This document shows positions 50,085 to 60,844 of a stretch of DNA of 64,000 nucleotides, one piece after another. The notes beneath the pieces are model-generated. The model saw nothing but the letters and a program-made list of their open reading frames with translations, was not told the origin of the DNA and made no database searches. This stretch comes from Rhizopus arrhizus (lineage: Eukaryota; Mucoromycota; Mucoromycetes; Mucorales; Rhizopodaceae), in assembly GCA_024220505.1 (NCBI GenBank), contig JAKZZE010000001.1, positions 1,674,001 through 1,738,000 of the forward strand. Reading direction: 5' to 3'. Each line of letters opens with the position of its first letter. Positions within the stretch are counted from its first letter, which is position 1. The translations under genes were made by a program, and so were the position numbers.

Positions 50085-52863
50085 TTAAACATAAGCTACT
50101 TCATCAATGCCCAAGCTTCTTCTAACTTGTATCAATGCTACCAGTTCCTTTATACTTTCTTCTAATATAATAACATTATTTAGGAGCATTGATATTGTAA
50201 TTTCAGTGCTTTTATCATGACTTTTTTGAGCCTTAGATGGATCTATCCCTGTCTTGGGAGCAAACGTATGTTCATCTTCATCATCCAAGTCTAAGATCGA
50301 TTCTTCTCGTTCATTTACAAAGTGAGATGGGAAAAGAGGTTGAATACGCATGGATGTTGTTTTTTTTATGTGGAGTGCAAGTGGGGAAGCTGGATTGTTC
50401 ATTATTGCATTCATATCGATTCGAGATGGGCCAAGTATGGGGGGTGAAGAAGAAGAAGAAGGAGATAAAGTAGGACTTTCTACTAATGCAGAGGTCCTTA
50501 AAACAGAGGGCTTTCTGTCGCTAGGTACGATAGCAACAGGCGCAGGAGAAGTAGTGCTACGCATGATGATGGCCTTTTTATCAACAAAGGACACCTCACC
50601 TGCAATCAGCGCCTTACGACGTTCTTCGAGAAGTTCTTCAAAGGAGGGTATCTCAGATCTATAGTATCCTACTTGCTGAGTCAGGGTACGCAGCAAGGTA
50701 AAAAAGGTAGGATAGGATTTAAAAAAAGTTGGCTGAGTCTTCTTGGTCGATTCTCTCTCTGCACCAAAATCAACACTGCGGTCATCTTCATCATCATCTT
50801 CATCCACGGGAGCTGTGGCTTCAAAGTGTGCATAGATGTCTTGACTGCGGATTTTAGGTGCCCGTGAAGGTTGACCTTCGGGATTCAAGACCAAGATATC
50901 GTCAGGACTGGTCTGATCACTTTCACTGAATGATATCCAACCCTCAAGACTGCGGTAAGGGCATATGGCCAATGCGGCCACAACGCCTGTCAGGGCCAAG
51001 TTTAATTCTGTGGATTGCGTGAAGAAATGGCTGAGAAGGCTCAGGAGGATTTGAAGCAATCGATCCGATGGGCGGATACGGTGTCTAAAGAGAGGTCGTC
51101 GTGTAGTCAAACTAGGTTGGCGCTCTTTTTCAAGATCCTCATAGCGTTGACCGTATTTGAAACTACGTCGTCGTTTGGCTTTGATCGCAGCCTGGTCCAC
51201 GCCTGCGCGGTCATCAGATGGTCTTGTATGCTGGTAGCAACCGTCTCGATCGACGGTCATTTCCAAGTCGCGAAGGTATTCTTCGTATCCGTTAGTCAAG
51301 ATGTCCTTGGCATGAGTCGAGTCGATAGCAAGAATGAGAGAAAAGTAAAGTTCGACTTCACGTAGATGATGAGAAACGGTCGTTGGCTTTTTGTTGCTTT
51401 CGGGATAAATAGAGAGCAGCCGAAGAGCATATCGGCAGTGATGTGTGATCAATGTCTTCAAAAGTTTCAAGGTGGCGATAACAGCTGTCTGTGAATTGGA
51501 CTGAAGTCGACTTAGGATTAAATCTTTCAATGAGAAGTGGGTCACATCAAGATGTCGCACATTATGTGTCTCACTAAATTCTTCATCTTCTTCATCCATC
51601 AGATAACCAACAACAATCCTTGCCAAGTCTTCTTGCTGGACAGTTTGCAAGATCAAATCAATATAACTTATCACGGCTACAGAGGAACCATCTGTATCTG
51701 AGCATTCAAGGATGGAAGGGTACAAGATGTTCTCTAAAAAAATGGTTCGTACATTATTTAACAGGCAAAGACAGATGTCTCCATTTGGGCATCGCATCAA
51801 TACATCCTGACAGAACTCGAGTAGCTTGAGGAAAGAATCAAGTTGGTATCTGAATTCAGGCGAATTTGAATACTCAATGCCTATGCCCAAAGGGAACTGT
51901 ATGAGAGGGTGGGTATCAGTGGAATATTGGCCGAGGATAAAAGTGGTTGGATTAGAATAGATGACGTTATCTTCATCCTTGACAACCAACTTTCTTGGCA
52001 ATTGAGAGTAGAGTGCGCCGAGTCCAGCGGCCATGATGGTTGCAAAATCAGATCCTAAAATGAATTCACCCAACTCATCCCTAGCCATCTCCATCAAAAA
52101 TAACAATCCTGTACGTGCAAAATCACCCGAACGTCCTTCTCGATGCACAAATCGCAATAGATATGTAAATAGCAGAAATTCATATTCAGGTAATTTTTGT
52201 TGTTGTTGCTCATTATTAGATATAGGATGTTCTGTGTTCTTTTGTGGTGTAGTCAACCAATGTTTGTCGTGAAAAAAAATATTTAAAAGAGCTGGAAAAC
52301 CGTGTATCTTTGAGCATATAATATACATTAAATCCACTAGATCATCGTTATATAATTCACTTTGATGATCATCCAGTACACAAAACCGTAGTAGTTTGAT
52401 GGTAGGTCTGTGTACTGCATTATGAACTAAAAATCTATCATCCAGCAAATCAACCATACTTGCGATGGTTCGAATGGCTTCACCTCTAAACCCAACTGGG
52501 TAATCTGCTTTTTCAGCTACATTAACAAAATACTGCAAGATGCCATTCTTCAAAAAATATTCCATGCAGACACCGGCTGTATTATCCTCTTGTCTTGCTT
52601 CTTCGTCTACCAATAAATCGACCATTTCTCTTAGCTTGACTGGTATTTCAGTTTGCTGTACATGAATATTGGCTTTTCTGTCTTCTGTTATAAATATATT
52701 CTGGATTGAAACTTTTAATAAAAAAAAAGTAATTCCAATCATCAAAAATTAAGCTTACATGAACATATTCCCAGCATTTGTGAAATTTAGCCAGTTGCAT
52801 TGCACTTGTGGGCTGTACTTTTGGGGGAGCAATACGCTTTTTGAATTTAGCAAAGTAATCCAT
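50085..52863 (-). CDS. FHIP (RAI16-like) dynein adaptor subunit
   Basis: Part of the FTS-Hook-FHIP complex that links early endosomes to dynein. Exon 1 MDYFAKFKKRIAPPKV to CWEYVH (52863-52759) joins NIFITEDRKANIHVQQ after a roughly 66-nt intron. The single large exon then gives IPVKLREMVDLLVDEEA, TIKLLRFCVLDDHQSELYNDD and EYEFLLFTYLLRFVHREGR, the RAI16-like helical repeats, and near its middle SYIDLILQTV and NSQTAVIATLKLLK. An unstructured acidic Ser/Pro-rich part follows (DEDDDEDDRSVDF), and the tail ends RRSLGIDEVAYV. The total of about 900 aa fits FHIP. Two exons only. Motifs are from memory of the family. Confidence 0.85.
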
Positions 52864-53225
52864 TAATTATATTAAATTGAGGAGAAGAAAAAGAAACATA
52901 AACACAAAATAGAAATCACACATGTAAATTGAAGTTTTGTGTAATGTTTTTGTCAATTCAGAAAAAAAAGGGGGGGTGAATTTTTTTCAGTCTTTTATTT
53001 ACTGTTATCAGATACACAACAAAAAACAATATCGAACCAAAAATACAACTTTTCTTTATAAACATGCCACATAAACAACCATAAATGAGCTCAAATTGAC
53101 CATAAAGTGTAGACTTTTTGTAACGGGAACTGAAATATACAGTGTAATTTAAATATCCGCATATAAAATGTTGAGAACAACCATTTGTTCATTTTTTTTT
53201 TAAATACTTTTTTTCCCCTCGCAAA
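52864..53225. promoter_or_regulatory. Bidirectional promoter FHIP/SEC17
   Basis: 362 bp between two divergent starts. It is AT-rich with T tracts close to SEC17 (53191-53213). No TATA box is obvious. Confidence 0.45.
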
Positions 53226-54317
53226 ATGGCAGATTATGAACAACAAGCAAGAAAAAATATCAAAGAAGCACAAAAGAGATTGAATTCATGGAGTCTTCCT
53301 TTTATTGGCTCTCTTAACTCTAGTAGATATGAAGAAGCAGCCGAGTTATACGAGAAGGCAGGAAATATGTTTAAGCTGGCCCAACAATGTAAGTAGCTGT
53401 GCTTATTTTTGGCGTATAAAATTAATTTTTTTCAATAGGGAAAAATGCGGGTGATGCCTTTACAGAAGCAGCTGTGTTATTTATGCGGGGAAATGGTGCC
53501 AAGTTTGAAGGGTCAAGAGCCTACGACAATGCAGCAAAAAGCTATAAACGAATAGATCCTAAAGGTACAAAAAAGAATACAAAGTGAAAGGGAAGGGAAA
53601 GAAGTTAATAATAGTTTATTAGCGGCTATTACTGCTTTAGAAGAAGCAGTTAAATTGGATCAAGAAGGTGGAAACTTTAGGTCTGCAGCAAGACATTATC
53701 AAGACATTGCAGAATTATATGAAAATGAGTTAAATAGACCAAATGATGCTTTTAAAACTTATAAAGAAGCAGCAAACTTGTATCTTGCAGATGAATCACC
53801 AGCGTAATTATAATAAAGTAAAAATGAAAAAAAAGACTTATATAAATATTTTATATAGCTTAGCGAACAAGTGTTTACTTAAAGTAGCTCAAATTGCAGC
53901 TGATTTAGAAGATTATCCAACTGCTATTGAAAAATATGAACAAGTGGCTGCTGCGTCAGCAGATGATCCTTTACTCAAATGGTCTTTGAAAGAATATTTT
54001 CTTAAAGCAGGACTGTGTCATTTATGTACGGATGTAAGTACATTTTCATTCAAAAGGGAAAGATCACTTAGATCGGTTATTAGGATACAGTGAAAACAAG
54101 TCAAGCATTAGCTAATTATTGTAACATGGATGTTTCCTTTGAATCGACACGAGAATATACTTTATTAAGAGGAATAATAGATTGCGTTAATCAAGGCGAT
54201 ATTGAGCGTTTTACACAAATAGTGTACGATTATGACAAGCTAACAAGATTAGATGCTTGGAAGACAGCAGTGCTGTTGAAGATTAAAAAGGCAATTGATT
54301 GTGAAGATTTACGTTAA
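53226..54317 (+). CDS. SEC17: Alpha-SNAP
   Basis: Adaptor that recruits the NSF/Sec18 ATPase to SNARE complexes. The ATG is at 53226 ([20 protein letters not shown]). Exons split after QQW, DPK, DESPA and TD. The TPR-like helices are intact: [64 protein letters not shown] and [13 protein letters not shown]. The second half has [20 protein letters not shown]. It ends KAIDCEDLR, the same final EDLR as animal alpha-SNAP, which is needed to stimulate NSF. Near-normal length (about 290 aa). Confidence 0.96.
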
Positions 54318-54508
54318 CTAAAAAAAGCGGATATCATTTTATCCATAAAATAACAATGTCATGTTATCCTCTCTTTTCTTTTCTTTTTTTTTTTTCTTTT
54401 TCTTTCCTTAAAACTTGTAAGGTTATTATTATTTACAATCAACAATAAACGCTAATATTTATTATTTGTAAAAATTAGTTTAAACCTTGATAGTTAATAT
54501 ATACAAAT

Positions 54509-55212
54509 ATGAGGGCTAGATTTGTATTGAAAGCGACTGTTTATTACATGCATATCATAAAGAAAAGAAATCCAAAATTTAGACATGAATTAATAAATAT
54601 ACCAAAGAGAACATTAACAAACCCAAGGGAACCATCAAAGAATAATGGATTTGATAATATAAATGATGATTATATATTAAGAGTAAAAGAAATTATTTCT
54701 AGTTCAAAAGAAAAGTAAGATACAAATCTCTTTCTTGCTTTGTACTCATACAAGAAATTAGGTATGAAATATTAGAGTTGATGGGACAAGGTACATTTGG
54801 ACAAGTAGTTCAGTGTAGAGAATTATCAACCAATCAATACGTTGCAATCAAGATCATTAAAAGACACAGTGCGTTTACAGCTCAAGGAGAAAAGGAAATT
54901 AATATTCTAAAAATGGTAATCAGCATCTCCTCTTCTTTCTCCTTTTTTAATCGTTTTTATAGCTCAATCAAGCTTTAAATGATGATATGAACGGATATTT
55001 ACAATTGCGCGATCATTTTGTCTTTAGAGAGCACATTTGTATCGTATTTGAGCTACTTTCTGTTAGCTTACATAGAGTATTAAGACAAAGTCCACAGTTG
55101 TCAATATCAGATATCAAACCGATAGCTTTTCGTCTATTGAAAACTCTTGATTTATTAAAAAGTCTACATATTGTTCACACTGATTTAAAGCCTGATAATA
55201 TTTTACTAAAAA

Positions 55213-55257
<45 letters not shown>

Positions 55258-56250
55258 CATTAGAAATGAAACTAATATTTGTACTAGCTCAGATGATTTA
55301 CATGATGTAAAACTCATTGATTATGGTTCTGCTTGCATAGAACATGAGATGCCTTTAAATTATCATATACAAACTGCCTTTTATCGTTCTCCTGAAGTGA
55401 TCTTAAGGATACCTTACGATTGTTCTATTGATATGTGGTCATTTGGTTGTTTTGTTGCTGAGATGTTTATAGGAAAACCATTGTTTCCAAGTGGAAATGA
55501 AGCATTTCTGTTATATATGATGATTGCTACTTTAAAGTAAGCAGAGCGTATACAATATGAGTTCATTAATCTTATTTATCTCAAGGTCTTTACCTCCAGA
55601 TTCTATGCTTAAAAAAGGAATTAAATCCACAGCATTCTTTCATCTCAAAGGAACACAAAGCGATGTAACCAGATTACGCGAGAAATTCACACATGATTTT
55701 CAAAGCCTGGATGAAAGAGTCATGGGTTGTGAATCGGAAGAGACGAATGAAGGTACAAGGATAAAGTTCATCAATGTTTACTCACAACACTATAGATCGT
55801 ATCTGTTTACTAGATTTCTTAAAAAAAATACTTGTTTATGAACCAGACAAAAGATATACTCCTCAACAAGCACTAAATCATCCTTTTATCACCTCTTCTC
55901 AACCTCATTCAACCAGTCATATTCACTCATCTTTATCTATTTCACCAACAACTGAAGAAAGCAGTGAGATCAAAACACCACCAATCAAAATTCTACCATC
56001 CACAAAGCCATTAAAGTCAATACTAAAGAAGAAGGAAAGTATGGATTTGAAAGGTTTAGTATTACCTCCTCAACCACAACTGGAAAATACATTAGACAGT
56101 ACAATTGCTTTCCTCTATCAACCTAGACCTTTAATACAACCAGATCCATCTTTGCTTCAAAAGAATTATTCTCATCCGACATTAATGATGTATCCTTCTT
56201 ATTATCCTCAGTATCAACCTAATCAATCATCTCGTCATTTCTCTCCTTAA
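54509..56250 (+). CDS. YAK1-like (DYRK family) protein kinase
   Basis: Kinase that couples nutrient and stress signals. After a short N-terminus ([16 protein letters not shown]), [20 protein letters not shown] and [10 protein letters not shown] form the YAK1-specific NAPA-like pre-kinase motif. Kinase motifs: GQGTFGQVV (P-loop), VAIKIIK (catalytic Lys), DLKPDNILL in [13 protein letters not shown] (catalytic loop, T in place of R), DYGSA (DFG), FYRSPEV and [10 protein letters not shown]. Exons 55217-55270 are separated by an intron with a 39-base A run; the acceptor is CATTAG, giving [20 protein letters not shown]. The C-terminus is Pro/Gln-rich and disordered ([21 protein letters not shown]). 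The kinase core is somewhat divergent from classical Yak1 (DYG, HTD), so it may be a fast paralogue. Confidence 0.82.
55216..55254 (+). repeat. A39 homopolymer in a kinase intron
   Basis: Thirty-nine uninterrupted A directly follow the donor GT of the YAK1-like intron. The T-rich polypyrimidine tract expected before the acceptor is absent. Confidence 0.9.
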
Positions 56251-56406
56251 ATGCCCTGTACAGCCAGTACGATTGATATTGTCGGTGATTTAACAATAGC
56301 TATCGATGGTTTAAAAGAAATGTCGTAAAATAAAGTCTATTTGTCGGTTTGAATTGAACTAACGGTCGTTTTTATTCAATCCAAACTATAGAAAAGTTCA
56401 TATTCT

Positions 56407-56446
<40 letters not shown>

Positions 56447-56625
56447 ACATAATAGCAAACACCTTTTTCTTTTTTATAAAGATGGATAAAAAAAAATATG
56501 TACGATGAACAAGGGATCAAGGTTCATGGTCTATTGGTACTTATTACTTTCATACTTAGTCCTATAAGAATTGAAATCAGTATTTATTGCACTGTTACTA
56601 TCATTCTCTTTAAAAATATAAAGCA
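56251..56625. other. Intergenic region
   Basis: 375 bp with the (TC)n repeat and no gene seen. The ORF at 56498-56713 is a shadow of the minus-strand relic. Confidence 0.5.
56411..56441 (+). repeat. (TC)n microsatellite
   Basis: Fifteen TC units plus T, 160 bp after the kinase stop; likely variable between strains. Confidence 0.95.
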
Positions 56626-57123
56626 TTATCTTATAATACCTAACCCTTCTATATTTTCAAATGATCTATCAATAAAAGACCATACATGTATGTTATACCA
56701 TTGTTCTAGATGATCTTTATTAAGAGACCCGTCTTCGTACAAGCGAGCTAAAGTATATATTGTGTGTTTTATCCAATCTAGGTCAAACGACTTGCCCCTA
56801 TTGTAGTTTGTCTCCCAGTCATAAGAGCTGTTTAATGATGACCGAATACGCTCGGTGGAATCACAGCTAAATATATTTAAGTATTCTTTGATTTCACAAG
56901 ATAGAGTTACATATAGCTGCTTATCATTGAAGGCTTTGATTCCTTCCAACCCTTGCCGTGTAAATATTTTATTTTCTACATAGGTTTTACCATCGCTAAT
57001 GTCAATTATAAGAGACCGAGAAGGGTGACCACCAATGCAAGATTTACCAAATTCATACAAACAGCCTTCAACCACTGCCCCCGTCGAAAGTACCCATTTT
57101 TTATCACTTGCTAATGATTTAAG
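56626..57123 (-). pseudogene. 5'- and 3'-truncated copy 1 of an unknown Mucorales-type gene family
   Basis: Open on the minus strand from 57123 to 56626 without an ATG: LKSLASDKKWVLSTGAVV, then EGCLYEFGKSCIGGHPSR, LIIDISDGKTYVENKIF, ..., FDLDWIKHTIYTLARLYEDG, HLEQWYNIHVWSFIDRSF and a stop after GLGIIR. A second, mutated copy lies at 58455-58960. The matching blocks (W-x-LSTG, DWI-x-x-TIYTL-x-x-x-YEDGSL, IH-W-x-x-IDR-F) show this is real coding DNA. Mucoralean genomes carry expanded families of such proteins with no known function. No active-site motif is visible. This copy may be a truncated relic or one exon of a gene. Confidence 0.5.
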
Positions 57124-58454
57124 TCATACTTTTACTAGGTTTTTTACATCTTGATGCAGTAAAGGTACAACTTTATTGTTTTGGATTGAATCTTTACAAA
57201 TGAGTTTGAGTAAGAATAGTTCTTAATAATTAGTAGCTACCCTAAATAATATGTTTCAGTGACTATCTAGGCAATCTATTGCTAGCATCAGTTTATAGTA
57301 TTTTTCTTATATCAAACCATATCGGTTGTAACTATCTTTTGTCATCTGATCTCAGATCCTGTTGAAACTAATGTAAATAGCCTTGAAATCTTTCTTTGTT
57401 CTTTTTCTCATAGGTCCTCTTATTAACTGAAACGCAGGTACTGAAGAGTTTTAAGTATAAGAATGAGAACAAATAAGAATTAACGAGACTGAACAATAGT
57501 TCTAATGTCGAATACTTTTAATAAAGAGTCTGTTTTTACACTCATACTTTACTTATTATATGAAAAAAAGAGTAGTATCCTTTACGAATAAAGAAGGTAT
57601 GTGTTACACATAAGTTACTTAGGTATTTCTGTTGACATACTGTATTCTTAAAGAGTAATGTCGCGTTATAAAAACTTTTATAATAAAAATTATACAGAAA
57701 ATAACATTTGGGATGCGACATTCATTTTTGGAAGCACTGTAGATGTGGTAGGAATTAAGGTGATTGGTATGTTATTAAGACAATTATCCAACCAATTGCA
57801 GTTGTCAGCAAGTTTATTATCACGCTTTCTAACAAATTCTAATACATTATTAACCAATACTTTTAAAAAGTACACTTGTACGAGTACTGGTAGCACTTTC
57901 TTCCGAAGCTAGTGATGTTAATAGGTGTTTGAAGAGCTTTACCATCGATGACTCTTGTAACATATCCCTTGGACTAATTGGTTATAATTGCTTTCCTATG
58001 TAGCTCCGTAGAATTGACAAACATAGAACATATATCAGTCCATCATATACGTATTATATGGAACGATCTTTTATATTATCTTAATCTATTGCACCTACAG
58101 TGCATAGATGACTACAGTCACCTTTCTTTTCTTTAGCAAGTAAGTTCAACATACTTTTTAAAACTTTCAGAATTTTTTTCCCATTATTTTTATCGTTTTG
58201 TTTCCATTTATATTGTAGCCCTTATCAGCTTCTGATGCTCCGTATTCAAAGTTACTAGCACTTTTCGTATTATTTTTACGGATTAAGAAATCACATTGAT
58301 TTACGAACATGATTATTGATGTCTTCAATAGTTCTTTTAGAGCTTTTTCTAATCGAAGATGCTACGGAAGCCCCCTCCCTCTAAAAACGTTTTACTGTTA
58401 ATCCAAGAATAAATAAAAACGTATAAAAATGAATTCACCTGATTATTTCAAGTC
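57124..58454. other. Region between the two paralogous relics
   Basis: 1.3 kb, AT-rich. An 84-codon plus ORF (57658-57912) and its antisense ORF (57690-57896) show no family resemblance. No RNA gene is seen. Confidence 0.35.
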
Positions 58455-58960
58455 TTTATAAATCGCTAAACATGCGGTCTATCATGCACCAAATATGAGT
58501 ATTATGCCAACCCTCCGAATAGTCTTTTGTTAAACTGCCATCTACGTATTCCCTTCCAAGTGTGTATATAGAACGTTCTATCCATTATAAATCGAAATTT
58601 GTTTCAAGATTATAACATTCCTCCCAATTTGTTTTTCATGAAGTACTTTTCTAATATTGGCAGTTGATTGATGGTTGAATTTATCCAAATACTGTTTAAA
58701 TCTTTAAGCAACTTTATGGATTGAGGACTTTTGTATGCCTTGGTTTTCTCAATTTCTTCTGCTGTGAATATACCATTTTTAGTATATGATTCAGAATTAT
58801 CAGGATCAAAACAGTGATTGATAAGAATGATCGCTAATTTGTGACTTTTCAAAAGCATATAAACTGTTATCTATTATTGTTCCAGTAGATAGAATCCATT
58901 AATCATTATCTTTTAAGGATCTAGAACCTTCTTCTACTTCAAATCTTGATTTTACAGCTA
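58455..58960 (-). pseudogene. Frameshifted copy 2 of the same unknown family
   Basis: Minus-strand pieces in different frames line up with copy 1. They are RSLKDND-stop-WILSTGTIIDNSLYAFEKSQ (58930-58850), then KSHKLAIILINHCFDPDNSE to LLKDLNSIWI (58860-58640). Last comes NFDL-stop-WIERSIYTLGREYVDGSL with EGWHNTHIWCMIDRMF (58600-58470). At least two in-frame stops and one or two frame changes make it a pseudogene. Divergence between copies is high, so the duplication is old or the family evolves quickly. Confidence 0.5.
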
Positions 58961-59668
58961 TTAAAAAATTAATGAGAAGAAAATATTATACAACTGCTAC
59001 TTTGTTTCAATATTCACTATGAATTTTATTAAGATGGCTTCCAAGCTCAATCTGAGTATTGAAATGAGATGTACAGCTTGGACAACCAAAATTTTTTGTT
59101 ACATTTTACTACTAATGAAAAAAGAGCGTTAGGAAAAAGTGCGGACGAAATTAATGAATTATAAGAACTTGCTCTTGAATGAACAATAGAAGCTGAAACA
59201 TATATTTTTGTTAAAGCGTTTAGTGTTAAAGTAAAATAGGTTTTGTAATAGTAGATTTACATTTCCGTTTTTGTATTATATACTTTACTTTTTGTATTTG
59301 GATATGTTAAGCTCAAAATATCAAAGAAATGTTATATAAACTTGTGTTTTAAATGTGAGCTTTCTTAGATACCTTCAACAGTTTATAGTTACAAATGTGG
59401 CAGCTGTAATACTTAATGCTGGTCATAAATATTTTATGAAAAAGAGAGTTAGTTTGAATATATTTGTTGATTTATACCCATGTTTTTCAGGTACTTTAAG
59501 TTTTATATTTGTTTGTTCACAAAAAAATAATAAAATATAGGATTCAATTGGACCCAAAATTGCATGTACTATGCAGTTGGCAAAATATCTTAAGCATTAT
59601 GAGGATAGCTAAATGCTACATACATACTAATAAGCTCATATTTCCATATATTGACACTGCTAATATTT
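58961..59668. other. Flank left of the DIRS-like element
   Basis: Low-complexity, AT-rich. A plus-strand stretch near 59112-59165 (TNEKRALGKSADEINEL) looks coding-like but is too short to assign. Nothing else is recognised. Confidence 0.35.
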
Positions 59669-59746
59669 AATTCAAGGTCGAATGAATTCTCCCAAGAATT
59701 GCATGAGACCGGCGGACAACACAAGGAAGAATAATAATATATGCTT
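59669..59746 (+). repeat. Left outer repeat of the DIRS element
   Basis: A 78-bp segment (AATTCAAGGTCGAATGAATT ... ATATGCTT) whose exact reverse complement lies at 63781-63858. In DIRS elements the outer end of the left ITR is complementary to the first half of the internal complementary region, which matches this placement. Confidence 0.85.
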
Positions 59747-59773
59747 TTATCATCTTTTATTTATTTTGAGCGG

Positions 59774-59850
59774 ATTTATAATAAAGATTTAAATAAAGTA
59801 ATTTTTCCAATTATTGTTCTTTGATCATCTTTTTCGCTCAGGTCATTACC
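59774..59850 (+). repeat. Left inverted terminal repeat body
   Basis: About 52 bp (ATTTATAATAAAGATTTAAA ... TTTGAT) are the exact reverse complement of 63949-64000. The match continues with a decayed middle to GGTCATTACC/GGTAATGACC (59841-59850 versus 63924-63933). Confidence 0.85.
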
Positions 59851-59872
59851 GTCAAATTTGATTTTCCGTACT

Positions 59873-60844
59873 ATGTCAACTGAACAAGATAACAACCAAA
59901 CAATCGCAACCTTGCAACAGCAACTTATCGAAACTAGACAATTACTCGACCAAGTTGTAGCTGCGCAACAACAACAGGCTGACATGCCTAGCGCCACACA
60001 GGATTCGCAGATGCACACGAATTCCTCACACCTTGTGCCTAGCCCTTGGCACTCTTTGGGCGTTCGTCCTCAATACGACTGGGTGCCACCTGAGCTTCTT
60101 ACTCAGTGTTTACAACTGGATCAAGATTTGTTTTCCACTTCAAACCTTTTGCCAGACGATGAACGTAAACGCTTGATTGAGGCTTACCCTCCCATCCGGG
60201 ATCTTGAGTACCGTGCTCCCGCCACCCTTCCGGATGCACAAAAACGGATGAACAAGGCTCAACAGCTTGAAGACTCTTCTTTGCGTGAGATCCAGTACAT
60301 GCTTTCTGGAGTGTTTCGTCCCTTGGATATTTTGGGACATGAGCTTTTACAAGCCACCAACACCCCTGCTGATGTTCTGCAACGTAACCTAAACATTTTG
60401 TTTCACGCTCGGACTCTTCTCAGCCATGCTTGTGCCTCCCTCACACACTCGCGTAACAAGATCGCCATGCGTGCAGTCAACCCTCGGTTCTCGTTGCCTA
60501 CCCCGGGAACCAACAAGAAGTACACCATGGACTTGAATGAATTCCAGTCTTCCATTACACAGCAAACCACTTCTGCCAAGACGATGAAAGAAGCGCAGCA
60601 TCTGCCCAATCAAAATCGCCGTCAATTTCACCGACAACCCGCTGGCAACAATTTTCGTGTCTCCGATGCACCATTTCAAAGCAACAGCGCCCACCCTGGG
60701 AGTGGTCCGCAGTTTTTTCGATCGGGTCCGTCGTCTCAGCACGGCGGTCAATCTCACCACGCCAACAACGGCAACCATGGCAACAACCAACGCCAGTTCA
60801 ATCCCAACAATCCCTACCGTCAGAACAACCGAAGTCGTCAGTAA
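59873..60844 (+). CDS. DIRS Gag-like protein (ORF1)
   Basis: A 323-aa frame from the first ATG (MSTEQDNNQTIATLQQQ). Residues 1-50 form a Gln-rich coiled coil; a conserved-looking middle follows (PPELLTQCLQLDQDLF, RPLDILGHELLQATNTP). The C-terminus is Asn/Gln/Gly/Arg-rich (HGGQSHHANNGNHGNNQRQF) and likely binds nucleic acid. Gag-like ORF1 proteins of DIRS elements are of this type. It overlaps the RT frame (open from 60541) and the YR frame (open from 60657) at its end. There is no zinc knuckle. Confidence 0.8.
   Translation: MSTEQDNNQTIATLQQQLIETRQLLDQVVAAQQQQADMPSATQDSQMHTNSSHLVPSPWHSLGVRPQYDWVPPELLTQCLQLDQDLFSTSNLLPDDERKRLIEAYPPIRDLEYRAPATLPDAQKRMNKAQQLEDSSLREIQYMLSGVFRPLDILGHELLQATNTPADVLQRNLNILFHARTLLSHACASLTHSRNKIAMRAVNPRFSLPTPGTNKKYTMDLNEFQSSITQQTTSAKTMKEAQHLPNQNRRQFHRQPAGNNFRVSDAPFQSNSAHPGSGPQFFRSGPSSQHGGQSHHANNGNHGNNQRQFNPNNPYRQNNRSRQ

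Noticed and set aside
50237..52272. Several plus-strand ORFs of 60-116 codons
   Set aside because: Shadows of the long FHIP exon.
57658..57912. 84-codon ORF with an overlapping antisense ORF
   Set aside because: Low-complexity composition, no homologous counterpart to either relic, no splice context.
60389..60790. Minus-strand 133-codon ORF within the Gag region
   Set aside because: Antisense shadow of Gag; GC-rich coding DNA commonly leaves such frames open. No motif.
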